64,000 nucleotides of DNA from assembly GCA_003049485.1 (NCBI GenBank), contig PYST01000030.1:7164-71163 (forward strand), in the 5' to 3' direction. Source of the stretch: Ophioceras dolichostomum. Its lineage: Eukaryota > Ascomycota > Sordariomycetes > Magnaporthales > Ophioceraceae. A program made the translations under genes and the position numbers. Under the pieces are notes generated by a model. It searched no databases, had not been told where the DNA came from, and saw only the letters and a program-made list of their open reading frames with translations. This document shows positions 51,285-63,446 of the stretch, one piece after another (the stretch's first letter is position 1; each line of letters starts with the position of its first letter).

Positions 51285-54200
51285 ATGGCGCCGCCGCCCA
51301 CGCCCACGCCATTGGGGCCCCAAAGTAGCAGCAGGTCACCCGGCCTAGCCGCCAAGCGGTCAAGATGGGCCACGCGGAAGATGACGATCAAGAGCAGCGG
51401 ACTCAAGAGGCTGTCGCTGCTCGGCAGGTTACAGAACCGCGGGTCCAGCGAGAAGAGGATGTCGAGGGCGTCCGCGGTGCTGGGCGACCTGCTCCAGGTC
51501 GCCGAAGGAGCCCTCGGCGATGACGCGAACGGCCATCCGGAGGGGAACCCAAGATCGCTCTACTTCAACCTGCCCCTACCGCCAGAACTGAAGGACGATA
51601 ACGACGACCCATTGCAGAAGTTCCCGCGCAACAAGATCCGGACCGCCAAATATACCCCATTATCCTTCATCCCAAAGAACCTCTGGTTCCAGTTTCATAA
51701 TATTGCGAATATCTTTTTCCTTTTCCTAGTCATATTGGTGGTATGTGTTCCTGTCTTGCCGTTTGCTTCTCCTCCGCCTGTTTGCTCCCCCCTATTTCCA
51801 GGAATGCTTGCCCGCCCATCTCCACCACGCTCTTTGGTTTGCTGACAACTTCCTTGGTACAGTTCTTCCCAATATTCGGCATTTTAAACCCGGGCTTGAA
51901 CGCCGTTCCCCTAATTTTCATCATAACAGTCACGGCCATAAAAGACGCGATCGAGGACTCGAGGAGGACGAAGTCGGACAACGAGCTGAACGATTCTTCG
52001 GTCCACCGCCTGTGCGGGTGGGATAATGTGAACGTGAAGGAGGACGACGTGTCGGCGTGGCGGAGGTTCAAGAAGGCCAACACGCGGTTCTTTGGAGGCT
52101 TGTGGCACCTCATCGAGTCGATTTGGAGCAAAGAGGCAAGGGCGAAGCGGGCGAAGGCTAAGGCCGAGCGGGCGGCGGAGGCGAACCCAAGAATGTCCGT
52201 CGATACTCGGCGAACGAGTATACGGCCAGACTCGATACTCTCGCCGAACACATTCCGCGCGTCGTACCATTCGGCGAGGGAGGAGATCCAGATGACGCCG
52301 GTGCCCTCACCCCTTCCGCGGCCAGACGGCGCGAGCCAGGCAATGCTGGAGCCACAGTCGGCGGCTCAGGCCCATGCCCAGGCCCAGGCTCAGGCCCAGG
52401 ACGGCGAGCAGGGCCGGCAGTCGGCCGCGTTCTCGTTCAGGGGCAACTCGGTCGACCTAGCCCACATAAAGACAGATTTGGTCAACCACAACATGCCAGC
52501 GGCGGGCAAGGCGCGGTTCCGGAAGGACAAGTGGAAGAACGTCAACGTGGGCGACTTCATCCGTGTCTACAACGACGACGAGCTGCCGGCCGACATCGTC
52601 GTGCTCTCCACGTCGGATCCAGACGGGGCGTGCTATATCGAAACGAAGAACCTCGACGGCGAGACCAACCTCAAGTTCCGCACGGCGCTGAGGTGCGGGC
52701 GGGCTATGCGGAGCTCGCGCGACTGCGAACGCGCCCAGTTCGTGATCGAGAGCGAGGCTCCCCAGCCAAACTTGTACAAATACAACGGGGCGATCAAGTG
52801 GCGGCAGGCCGTGTCGGAGGAGGGCCAAGAGGACGACGCCGACGCCACCATGCGGGAACTGTCGGAGCCGATCAACATCGACAACGTGCTGCTTCGCGGC
52901 TGCAACCTGCGCAACACGGAGTGGGTGCTGGGCGTGGTGCTCTTCACGGGCCACGACACCAAGATCATGATGAACGCGGGCATCACGCCGAGCAAGCGGC
53001 CACGCATCGCCCGCGAGCTCAACTTCAACGTCATCTGCAACTTTTTCTTCCTCGCCGCCCTGTGTATCGCAGCGGCCATCATCAACGGCGTGGCGTACGG
53101 CAAGACAGATGGCTCGCTCGCCTTCTTCGAGTTCGGGTCCATAGGCGGGAATCCCAGCATGACGGGCTTCATCTCGTTCTGGTCCGCGCTGATCTTGTTC
53201 CAGAACTTGGTGCCCATCTCGCTGTACATCTCGCTCGAGATCGTGCGGACGGCCCAGGCCTTCTTCATCTACAGCGACCTGCTGATGTACTACGAGCCGA
53301 TCGACCAGCCGTGCCTGCCCAAGTCGTGGAACATCTCAGACGACCTGGGCCAGATCGAGTACATCTTCTCGGACAAGACGGGCACGCTGACGCAGAACGT
53401 GATGGAGTTCAAGAAGGCCACGATCAACGGGCAGCCCTACGGCGAGGCGTACACGGAGGCGCTCGCGGGCTTGCACAGGCGCATGGGCATCGACGTGGAG
53501 AAGGAAGCCGCGGAGGCGCGCGTGCAGATCGCGGCAGACAAGGAGCGCGCGGTCAAGAGCCTACGGTCCGTGTACGACAATCCTTACCTGCACGACGAGG
53601 ACATCCAGTTCATCGCGCCGGACTTCGTCGAGGACCTGACGGGCAACAGCGGGCCGGAGCAGCAGGCGGCCAACCAGCGCTTCATGCTGGCCCTGGCGCT
53701 GTGCCACACCGTCATCGCCGAGCGGCAGCCCGGGGAGAGGCCCAGGATGACATACAAGGCGCAGTCTCCCGACGAGGCGGCGCTGGTGTCGACGGCACGC
53801 GACATGGGCTTCACGGTGATGGGCAGCAACGCCGACGAGGTGCGAGTCAACGTGATGGGCGAGGAGCGGCGCTACCCCCTACTCAACACGATCGAGTTCA
53901 ACTCGTCGCGCAAGCGCATGAGCGCCATCGTGCGGGTCGACGGCAAGATCGTGCTGTTCTGCAAGGGCGCCGACAGCGTCATCTACTCGCGCCTGCGCAA
54001 GGGCGAACAGCAGGAGCTGCGCAAGACGACGGCCGAGCACCTCGAGATGTTCGCGCGCGAGGGCCTGCGCACGCTGTGCATCGCCGAGCGCACCCTGAGC
54101 GAGGACGAGTACGCGGCGTGGAAGAAGGAGCACGACGCCGCGGCCACGGCGCTCGAGGACCGCGAGGAGAAGCTGGAGGCCGTGGCCGACGTCATCGAGC

Positions 54201-56435
54201 AGGAGCTCAGCCTGATCGGCGGCACGGCCATCGAGGACCGGCTGCAGGACGGCGTGCCCGACACCATCGCGCTGCTAGCCCAGGCCGGCATCAAGCTCTG
54301 GGTGCTGACGGGCGACAAGGTCGAGACGGCCATCAACATCGGCTTCTCGTGCAACCTGCTCAACAACGACATGGAGCTGATCAACCTCAAGGTCGAGGAG
54401 GACCCCACGCAGCCACCGGACGAGGCCGGCTTCCTGGCCGCGCTGGGCGCCGCGCTGGACCAGAACCTGGCCCAGTTCGGCCTCTCGGGCAGCGACGAGG
54501 ACCTGGCGGCCGCGCGCAAGAACCACGAGGCGCCCGAGCCGACGCACGCGCTCGTCATCGATGGGTTCACGCTGCGCTGGGTGCTGGACGAGTCCCTCAA
54601 GCAGCGGTTCCTCCTCCTGTGCAAGCAGTGCAAGTCGGTGCTGTGCTGCCGCGTCAGCCCGGCCCAGAAGGCGGCCGTGGTGGCGCTGGTCAAGAACGGG
54701 CTGGACGTCATGACGCTCTCGATCGGCGACGGCGCCAACGACGTGGCCATGATCCAGGAGGCCGACGTCGGCGTTGGCATCGCCGGCGAGGAGGGCAGGC
54801 AGGCCGTCATGTCGTCGGACTACGCCATCGCGCAGTTCCGCTTCCTCCAGCGGCTCGTCATCGTGCACGGCCGCTGGTCGTACCGCCGCCTGGCCGAGGC
54901 CACCAGCAACTTCTTCTACAAGAATATGATCTGGGTCTTCGCGCTGTTCTGGTACCAGCTGTTCTGCGACTTCGACACCACGGGGCTGTTCGACTACACG
55001 TACATCCTCATGTTCCACCTGCTCTTCACGTCGGTGCCCGTCATCCTAATGGGCGTCCTGGACCAGGACGTGTCGGATGCCGTCTCTTTGGCCGTTCCGC
55101 AGCTGTACCGCCGAGGCATAGAGCGACTGGAGTGGACGCAGAAGAAGTTTTGGTGAGTTTTTTTTTTTTTTACCGCTTCTCCCCCCTATTTGGTTTTATC
55201 TAGCCCCTACCTAGCACATGCCCACTCAACGCCACGACTACAACTTTTGCTAATTCACCTCTCTTCTTCTTCCTCCTTCTAGGTCATACATGATCGACGG
55301 CATCTACCAAGGAGTTATGAGCTTCTTCATCCCCTACCTCGCCATCGTCGGCACCGCCTTCGTCACCGGGAACGGCCTGGACGTGTCGGACCGCCTGCGC
55401 ATGGGAGCCTACGTCGCGCACCCGGCCGTGCTGACCATCAACCTGTTCACGCTCATCAACACGTACCAGTGGGACTGGCTCATCTGCCTGGTGGTCGTCA
55501 TCAGCGACATGTCCATCTTCTTCTGGACCGGCGTCTACACGACGGGCACCTTCTCCAGCTACTTCTACCAGGCGGCGCCCCAGGTGTACAGCCAGGCCTC
55601 GTTCTGGGCCTGCTTCGTCGTCACGCCCATCATGTGCGTCTTCCCGCGCTTCTTCATCAACGCGTGCCAGAAGTCCTTCTTCCCCTTCGACGTCGACATC
55701 ATCCGCGAGCAGGTCTACCAGGGCAAGTTCGACCGCGTCCTGCAGGAGCACCAGGCCCTCATCGCGGCCGGCAACAACAACGGCAGCGGCAGCGGCAGCG
55801 GCGGCAGCAACAGCGGCGTGGTTGTTGACGGCATTCCCGGTTCCGGCTCCGGCTCCGGCTCTGGCACCGGCGCTGCTGGTGGTGGTACCACGTCCACTGT
55901 GGAGTCGACGCCCTCGCTGAGTAAGGCGCGGCACGGCCACTTCCACAGCGTGGACGAGGAGCAGCGTCCTATCTACCCGCCCTCCGTCGCGACGCACACC
56001 CGCACCCAGACGGGCAGCGACGGGACCAACTACACGGGCCACCGCAACTCGATGGACATGGTGCAGTCGGTGCGGTCCCACCCCGGCAGCCCGGAGCCTC
56101 CTCGTATCCCCCCATCACAGGATCAGCAGCACCAGCACCAGCACCAGCAGCCGACGAAAACGCACGCGTCGCGCCCATCCATGGACCGCGCCCGCCCCTC
56201 GTACGACAGGGTGCGGGCGTCCATGGACCGCGTGCGGCCCAGCTACGAGGCGAGCAACGACTTCACGTCGGCCGCGAGGCTGTCGAGGGTCGAGTCGACG
56301 CAGTCGAACCCCAACAGGGGCTCGTGGCAGCAGAGCCGGTTCGCGGGCCGGCTGAGGGGCCTGTCGATGATCTCGGCTAAGAGCAGGGCCGCGAGCGATT
56401 CGAGGCAGGGTGGTGCTAGTGGCGATAGGGAATGA
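51285..56435 (+). CDS. P4-ATPase phospholipid flippase, Dnf1/Dnf2 type
   Basis: Exons 51285-51740, 51863-55152 and 55283-56435 (phases 0 and 2) encode 1632 residues. P4-ATPases flip phospholipids to the cytosolic leaflet with a Cdc50-type partner. The actuator DGET motif is at residues 417-420. The phosphorylation site is DKTGTLTQN with the acceptor D656, and the hinge GDGAND has D1108. The first span follows PLSFIPKNLWFQFHN; PISLYISLEIV is the span-4 unwinding motif that replaces the PEGL of cation pumps. The insertion with WRRFKKANTR after the first two spans points to Dnf1/Dnf2 rather than Drs2 or Neo1, so a plasma membrane/endosome enzyme acting in polarised growth is inferred. Low-complexity additions are an AQ-repeat near residue 325 and a Ser/Gly then Arg/Ser-repeat C-tail (about residues 1410-1632). 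Whole-protein length is close to yeast Dnf1. Confidence 0.95.
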
Positions 56436-58003
56436 ATGAATGAGCCTGAGCTGACCTATCACACTCCATCACACTCCTTCCCACCCGTTCCAAATCCCTA
56501 CCTACCTTAATCACTTTTCCATTCTTGTGTATAAATATGTTACACTAAACCACACGCCGCCGCGCGACTACCTCGACCGCACCCGGGCGTGAGCCTATCT
56601 TTTGTTTCTTGGATTTTTGCATCGATTTTTCTCCGCATTCATTGATATCCCCCCCCCCTCTCACTCCTCTCCGTGGATCCGTGGACTCGATCTCTTCACG
56701 CGCCGTCACGATGAAACTGATCTCACGAGAGGAAAGGTTTTTGGTTACATTTCTTTTTCGTTCTTTTGGAGGGGGAACAGGATCATGGGGGGGCAATGAG
56801 AAATGGCCTGTGAGCCGTCGACAGTCGACGTGAAGGAAGAGCCGGCTGTGGAGGAGCACACGCACACACGCACGCACGCACGCACGCACAAGACTTAATC
56901 CCCACTTGCCTTTCTACTGTGATTTCTTTCCCCTTGTTAGTTCTCTATTGGAGCCAGGCGTTAAAAAAAGATCCAGGGAGGGGTTTCCTTGTTTTTGGGG
57001 CCATCATTTTCTTATTTATTCATCAGCAGATTTAAGGGTGGTGGAATTACCTACAGGTAGCGGAGCATGCAAGCGTCGTCGTTCCATCCTCGTCGTCGCA
57101 GCGTTTTCTTCTTTTTTATCTTCTTAGTTTTCCATTTTCTGATCTTTGGTTGGAAGCGTTGGAAGCAACTCGCAAATCAGCAAGCATTTATATACCTACC
57201 TACTCATCACCAAAGCTATTCCCCGCCTTTTTTTAGTCTTTTTTGTACTTTTGCTGTTCGCTTGGCCTTTTTTTTTCTCCCTCTCTCTCTTTGCTTCTCT
57301 CTGGTCTTCTGGCCTTTCCATGTTTTGTAACTCTGACACGTTTTGGCTGGCTGTACGAGGTTAAAAGATGAACAGAACAGACTAAGAAACCTAAGCAGAA
57401 AATGCCAAACTCACTTATACTTCATATCGCGTGGCTTTTCCGTCGTGAGGTTGCTCTCGAGACCGAGAAGCTAATGTGACCTGACTGTCTTGGTCTTCAT
57501 GTCTCCTTACTTCGCAATGGGTATAGCACGAGGCATTCCAAGTCCTCGCTCGGGCAGGACGGCCGCTAGAGCCGCAAGTACGTGGCACCACGCGAATTGG
57601 CCTTGAACTATCAAAGATGCATACAGATGCAAGCCCCACACGTCTTGCCGTCTGTCAGTTTCTTCTTGGCCGCTTGCCTGGGAAGCTTAGGAAGCTTGGT
57701 AAGGCTCCAGCTTGTCACTATTCAGAATTCATAATCCAATTCAGGGGAGTTGGAGTTGGCGTTGCACTGGTCGTGTCTTGGCGTTCAGGTCCCGTCTACG
57801 AGCCGTCCAATAATGAGTCGCGAGCCCCTCGAACCCTGGACCCTGAGCTTTAGCTTAAAGTTACCACAAAATATTCCTCCCGCACACCGCCCGCCTTCAC
57901 TGGGAACCGTTACCGACTGGCAAGGCTCAATGGAACACTAAAAAGGCTCGCCGTTCGCCTTCACATCTAGGAGAAACACGTCAAGCAGCGAACAAGAGAA
58001 AAG
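56436..58003. other. Intergenic region between the flippase and aldehyde dehydrogenase genes
   Basis: A TATAAATATG stretch near 56.53 kb may direct flippase polyadenylation. A CACG microsatellite lies at 56857-56889, followed by T-rich sequence up to 57.36 kb. The last 600 bases are probably the promoter and leader of the aldehyde dehydrogenase gene. No coding sequence was recognised. Confidence 0.65.
56857..56889 (+). repeat. CACG microsatellite
   Basis: About 33 bases of CACG/CGCA units, non-coding. Confidence 0.85.
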
Positions 58004-59994
58004 ATGGCGTCCGAAGCTTTCCAGAGCTGGGTTAGCCAGGTCCAATCCTTCGTGGCTAAACAGGACCTGTATGCTTAAGAGCTCCTCCTCATGTTTTCCC
58101 TCATTCCACACACCCTTCCCCGCTCCCGCTCCCGCTCTCGAGAATCATCCCTTACCTAGGCACCTACCTGACCTACCTCGCTAACGATGTTCTGGGTATT
58201 TCTGCCCTCCCCAGACCGCCGATTGAAACCTCCGCTATCAATCTCCAGTATGTCTATGCTGCCGTCGTCACGGTGCTCGGAGGGCTCGTCCTCTGGCTGA
58301 GCACGAGCGAGAGCTGGGCCGATCGACCGAGGCGGTACACGGTTCCCCCTCCCAAGATGCCCGAGAAAGGGGAGATACTGGAGCACCCCAGCGTCAAGGT
58401 CTCGGGCTCCTCGGCCATCCAGTGCTACGCGCCGGCGACTGGCCAGTTCCTGGGGTTCGTCAACCCGGCCACGCCGGCGGCCATCGACCGGGCGATCGAG
58501 CAGGCGGCGGCGGCGCAGGAGAAGTGGGCGTTCACGACCTTCCGCGAGCGGCGGGCTGTGCTCCGCTCGATGCTGCAGCACGTCCTGGACAACCAGCAGG
58601 AGATCTGCCGCGTGGCGACGCTGGACTCGGGCAAGACCATGGTGGACGCGCAGCTGGGCGAGATCCTGGTGACGGTCGAGCGGCTGCAGTGGACGCTGAA
58701 GCACGGCGAGGCCGCGCTGCGCCCCACGAGCCGGCCGACGAACCTGCTGATGGCGTACAAGAAGGGCCGGGTCGAGTACGAGCCGCTCGGCGTCATCGCC
58801 GCGCTGGTGTCGTGGAACTACCCCTTCCACAACCTGATCGGCCCCGTCATCTCGGGCATCTTCGCGGGCAACGGCGTCCTGGTCAAGGCCTCGGAGCAGA
58901 CGGCCTGGAGCGCGGCGTACTTCACCAGCATCGCGCGCGGCGCCCTCGTCGCGCACGGCCACGACCCGTCGCTGGTGCAGACGGTGGTGTGCTGGCCGCA
59001 GGTGGCCGGCCACATCACGGCGCACCCGGACGTCGCCCACATCACCTTCATCGGCTCCCAGCCCGTGGCCCAGAAGGTGGCCGCGTCCGCCGCCAAGGCG
59101 CTGACGCCCGTGTGCGCCGAGCTCGGCGGCAAGGACCCCTGCGTGATCCTCGACTCGGCCGCCGGCGACCTGACGCGCATCGTCGAGATCCTGCTGCGGG
59201 GCACCTTCCAGTCCTCGGGCCAGAACTGCATCGGCATCGAGCGCATCGTGGCCACGCCCAAGGTCTACGACAGGCTCGTGGCGACGCTGGCGCCGCGCGT
59301 GCGCGCCCTGCGCCTCGGCCCGGGCCCCACGGACGCCGACGTCGGCGCCATGGTCTCGGACTCGGCCTTCGACCGCCTCGAGGCCCTCGTCGCCGACGCC
59401 GTCAAGCAGGGGGCGCGCCTGCTCGCGGGCGGCAGGCGACACGCGCACCCCAAGTACCCGAAGGGCCACTACTTCACCCCGACGCTCGTGGCGGACGTGA
59501 CGCCCGACATGGCGCTGGCCCGCGAGGAGTGCTTCGCCCCCATCATGACGCTGATGAGGAGCCCCGAGAACAGCGCGCGCGCCGTGCTCGCCATCGCCAA
59601 CGCGCCCAACTTCGGCCTGGGGTCCTCGGTCTTCGGCGGGGACGGCGACCCGGTCCTCCGCGAGATCGTGAGGGGGTTCCGGGCGGGCATGGTGGCGGTC
59701 AACGACTTCGCCGTGTACTACGCCGTGCAGCTTCCCTTCGGCGGCGTGGGCGGTTCGGGTTACGGAAGGTTCGCGGGCGCGGAGGGCCTGCAGAGCATAT
59801 GCAACGCCAAGAGCATCTGCGAGGACAGGTGGGGGTGGCTGCGCGTGCGGACGCCGATCCCGCCGCCCATCCAGTACCCGATCCGCGACCAGGACCGGAG
59901 CTGGAGGTTCGCGAAGGGGCTCATCGAGCTTGGGTACGGGCTCACGCTTTTCAGGAAGGCGGGGGGCTTGTTTGGGCTGGCGAAGAATGGTTGA
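58004..59994 (+). CDS. Membrane-anchored aldehyde dehydrogenase (Msc7-like)
   Basis: Exons 58004-58068 and 58215-59994 (phase 2, GTATGC donor) encode 614 residues. The small first exon supplies MASEAFQSWVSQVQSFVAKQ; without it the frame has no sensible ATG. Residues about 33-51 form a membrane anchor (YVYAAVVTVLGGLVLWL). The ALDH fold follows: cofactor-site motif ALVSWNYPFHN, FIGSQPVAQKV, the general base E324 in CAELGGKD, and the catalytic C360 in FQSSGQNC. LPFGGVGGSGYGRF is the typical C-terminal signature. The enzyme should oxidise aldehydes to acids with NAD(P)+, probably fatty or membrane-derived aldehydes given the anchor. The layout and about 600-residue length match yeast Msc7, a poorly characterised protein named from a meiotic sister-chromatid recombination screen. 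Its 3' end converges on the F-box gene. Confidence 0.93.
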
Positions 59995-60674
59995 TCAAGG
60001 TCAGGAAGGGTCTGTCGACAAAACAACGACGTCGACGACGACGACGACTGCGTACACGACAGATGTGCTCGTTGCGTAATAATTTGGTACGTAGCATAAT
60101 GAGGAAGATGCGAGGGAGAGAAGCCGTGGGTGGTAGTGGATTAGGCTCTAGCCGAGGTCTCCTCTGATGCGAGACCGCCGTCCCTGCTGCCCTCATGGTA
60201 CAAGTAGATACAGATATATATGTTGGTACATACATACGTCGAGGTCATGAACTGAGCACCCTAAAACGAGGCCGCCCTAGGAAGCTCCCAACCTCTATCT
60301 AACAGCTAAGCACTGAAGCCCGTTGTTGAGAAACTCCGCAGCACCGACGATGGTTGCCCATTATCCCTCCTCTATATGCCGTGAAGTACGTTGAAGTTCC
60401 TCCATGTCCAGTTTTCATGCTCATGCATCACAAACAATCATCCCTAATGCAAACGCAACAACAATACGCCATCCATCCATCCGTCCGTTGCGCCCATTGC
60501 TCTATTTCTTTTTTGAAACCCACCAGCAAACCTCAAATACTCCGTACCGTGCCTGTCCTCTCTCAAGAAATGTGGAAATGCTTCAACAAGCAGAATAGGT
60601 AGGTGGCACCACAGCACCCCGAAAATGGTTGGCTCGTTCGCTCGCTCGGTGGTTCAGCCTAGATCCGGTGACTA
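59995..60674. other. Convergent 3' intergenic region
   Basis: It holds the 3' ends of the aldehyde dehydrogenase and F-box genes. Short CGACGACGACG and CCATCCATCCGTCCG runs are present; no gene was seen. Confidence 0.65.
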
Positions 60675-62679
60675 CTAATCACCGTTTTGGACCCGGTCAC
60701 GCTGGCGAGACCGGCTCAGCTCTCCATTGTGCTGCAGCAGGAAGAGGCAGGGACAGCCCCCCGTCGACCTCTCCGGGAGGACGGCCCGGATCTCCTCCTC
60801 GTCCCTACCGCGAAAGTTGAACCAAATTCCGGCGCGGTTGAGCTCGTGCGGGCGGCAGTAGTCTCGCCTGTAGTCGTCCGGGTACTTAGACCGGAAGAAC
60901 TCGGCCGTGACCGGGGGGATCCAGTACCAGAGTCCGAACTGGAGGAAGACTCTGTACACCTCCAACTTGAGGGACTGGCGCTCGTTTCCGTAGCCTCGCT
61001 GTTTCGGCCCCTTTAGGATGCGCTCGAAGCCCTCTACGACGAGCTGAGATAGGGGAAAGGGATTGACCTGTCAGCGAGGTTGCTCATAGCCGCAAGGAGC
61101 AACAGAGAACAGGGAACAGAGAACAGGGAACAGAGAACAGGGAACAGAGAACAGGGAACAGAGAACAGAGAACAGAGAACAAAGAACAAAGAATAGTGGG
61201 GACGAGAGGGTACGAAGGGGAAGGAAAGGTAGGTACGGTAGGTACTGACCTCCCAAGACTGTGACGGGGACTTGCGCGCGTCTGACCGCAGCAGCCAGAA
61301 CAGAAGCATGGCGTCACCTTCCTTCCAGGGGCCGGTGATCAGCCGGTCAGGGATCCTAGTGAGCGGGTGCACATCCATCATGGGATGGCACATCAGCTCA
61401 TTGAGGTCCGGCGCCAGCTTGGCCGACATGGGCATGTTGAAGATCTTAGCTTCCTCGGCGAATGACATCGGCTCTAGATACGTCTCCCACTCTAACTGGA
61501 TCTGGGCCTTTGGGGTGAATCCGGAACCGTCGCCCGGCTGGACTGGGCCCAGCCAGCCGGTGTATATGGACTTCATAAACAAGTGCAGAGACCAGTGCTC
61601 GACCGGCTTCGGGAGCTTGCTGAACCAGTCGTCCTGGGCGTCCATCATGCGGTCGAAGGTCATCCACCCTTGGGCCAGGATGTCGCTCTATAGAGCAAAA
61701 GAAGAGCCCCGGGAACGAACGTTAGCTACAAGACCAAGGCTCGTTTGTAAGACGGGGGCTGGAGATGACTCTTTGTTTTAGAGGGGGGCAGAGAGGGGGG
61801 GAAAAAGAAAGAAAAAAAGATGAAGAAGAAAAGAAGAATAAAAGATGAAGAAAAAAAGAAAGATAAAAAATGAAAAAAGAAAGAAAGCAGGAGAGGAAAC
61901 CGGAGAGGAATGAAAAGAAATAAGGAAAGCAAAAAGGAAAGACGAAAAGAAACGAGATTGGGAGGCAACAAGGAACCGGATCATATCAAAATAAGCTGAG
62001 GTTTTCGGGTTCACAGGAAGAAAGAGCCCGGGCGGTGATGCATGATGGAGAGAAACATGGGCAGTGGCTCATCCAATATAATGAGGAAGAAGACGAAATA
62101 AATTAGCAGCAAAAAAAAAAAAAAAAGACTCACCTGGCGGCGGGAGTCTCCGCCGAAGTGGCCATCGACGCCAAACCCCCAATACGACATGACCTCGACG
62201 CTGGACTTGCCGAACCAGTTGTCCCACGTCGGCGAGAAGGCGTCGAGGATGAGCCAGTGGAGGGTGTGGTGGGACGACAGCAGGCGGCCGATGCGGCGGT
62301 CGCAGCGGGGGAGGGAGATGTTCGGCTCGAGGCAGAAGATCATCTCCATGATCTCCGTGGGCAGGTCGAGCAGGGTGAGGCGGCGGCGGGGGGGGAGCCG
62401 CTTCTTCTTGGTGGCGGTGGCCACGCTTAGGCATTGGTGATGACCAATGGTGGGATTCACTTGAAGGCGCTTAACCCTTGGCAGATCCTCCACGTCGTCG
62501 TCGTCGATGCTGTCATTGGCATCGCGATCTTCCCGGCCTCTCTTCTTGGAGGCGTCTCCTGAAATCGTCGTCTGGCCCTGACTGCTACTGGAACTGCGCG
62601 AGGACGAGGCAGCAGACTCGGCACCACGCCGGGCTTGGTCCTTAGCCCGCTTCCTGGTCATGATAGGGGTCAGACGCAT
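60675..62679 (-). CDS. F-box domain protein, function otherwise unknown
   Basis: Minus-strand exons 62679-62134, 61687-61250 and 61043-60675, all phase 0, give 450 residues. The N-terminal 100 residues are disordered, with Ser, Asp and basic runs (KKKRLPPRRR could be a nuclear signal). An F-box-like segment begins at residue 101 with LTLLDLPTEIMEMIF, the pattern by which F-box proteins bind Skp1 in SCF ubiquitin ligases. The rest is Trp/Phe/Tyr-rich (WFGKSS, HWSLHLFMKSIYTGW, FGLWYWIPPVTAEFF) and is conserved-looking but not a known repeat class such as LRR or WD40; it presumably recognises a substrate. Splice donors are GTGAGT and GTCAGT. An in-frame ATG at 62661 is an alternative start. Both introns are long for this genome and filled with simple sequence. 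Confidence 0.72.
61104..61194 (+). repeat. Heptamer minisatellite inside intron 2 of the F-box gene
   Basis: Thirteen consecutive seven-base units. AGAGAAC and AGGGAAC alternate four times, then come three AGAGAAC, one AAAGAAC and one AAAGAAT. It lies wholly within the 206-base intron 61249-61044. Confidence 0.95.
61797..61965 (+). repeat. Purine tract inside intron 1 of the F-box gene
   Basis: About 170 bases are almost entirely A and G (GAAAGAAAA and AGATGAAG motifs), so the transcribed minus strand is a polypyrimidine tract. A 16-base A run lies in the same 446-base intron at 62111-62126. Confidence 0.9.
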
Positions 62680-63446
62680 TTTTGAGGAGGGAATTCAAGT
62701 AGACGTGTATTTAAAAGGGGTTCAAAAGTTCGAATTGGTCAGTTCGTGAAGGAGTGACAGTTGGGACAGCCGGAATAGCTCCAGTGACTCTGGGTTTGAA
62801 TGACGACGAGTCGAACTTGATTTGGTGAAGGTGACATGAAACTTGAGGGCAGGAGAACGAGAGATTGAAAGATCGACTGGGTCCTCTTCCTCCTCAGGAG
62901 ACAGAGAACGCGGACTGGGACCAGATCTATCAATGCTGAACGAAGAGAGAGATAGAAACGAGACGGGGCGATATCAAGTGAAAGAAAGCAAGTCACCGAA
63001 CCACCTGGCCTCTGTGATGACGAGGGAAGTTGCGACTGTCCGGTTTGAGGTTCTGAGGTGTAGCACAGTTGGGGTGAGGTTCGTGTAATTCAAACCTAGT
63101 AGGCTAGAATTACCCCACCCCCAAGGCTCTAGTAGCATGGGCGGACCAATGACGAAAGAGATGTCTTGGCCTCGCCAGGAGTTAACCTATCTGATCCTTT
63201 GGAGGTGGAGCTTTCCGATAAGATTTTCTCAACGGAACGGCTGGCTGCACGACGGATTATGAGGTAGCTTACCAGCAAATATTCAAACTTCGCAACGTCC
63301 CGACCGACTTCTCGACAGCGTCTGAGCCTCCAGCACGGGAAAAGCCACGTATGCATTGCACTGCATAGCATAGCCCACCCTTTTTTTTTATCTTCTTTTT
63401 CCCTCTGCCAGATGTGAAGCTTAAGCCCCCCTACCGACTCCCCGTA
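62680..63446. promoter_or_regulatory. Divergent promoter region of the F-box gene and the terminal gene
   Basis: 767 bases between head-to-head genes. A short T run at 63381-63389 and a C-rich stretch directly before the terminal ATG are the only visible signals. No coding sequence was recognised. Confidence 0.55.

Noticed and set aside
52531..55203. 890-codon frame overlapping the flippase in another frame on the same strand
   Set aside because: Arg/Gly/Ala/His-rich shadow of a very GC-rich gene; the true frame carries all P4-ATPase motifs.
58156..60167. Long frames on both strands over the aldehyde dehydrogenase gene
   Set aside because: GC-rich shadows of the real gene; the catalytic motifs occur only in the frame annotated as aldehyde dehydrogenase.
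61104..61194. Regular repeat array considered as CRISPR-like
   Set aside because: Contiguous seven-base units with no spacers, inside a eukaryotic intron; it is a minisatellite.
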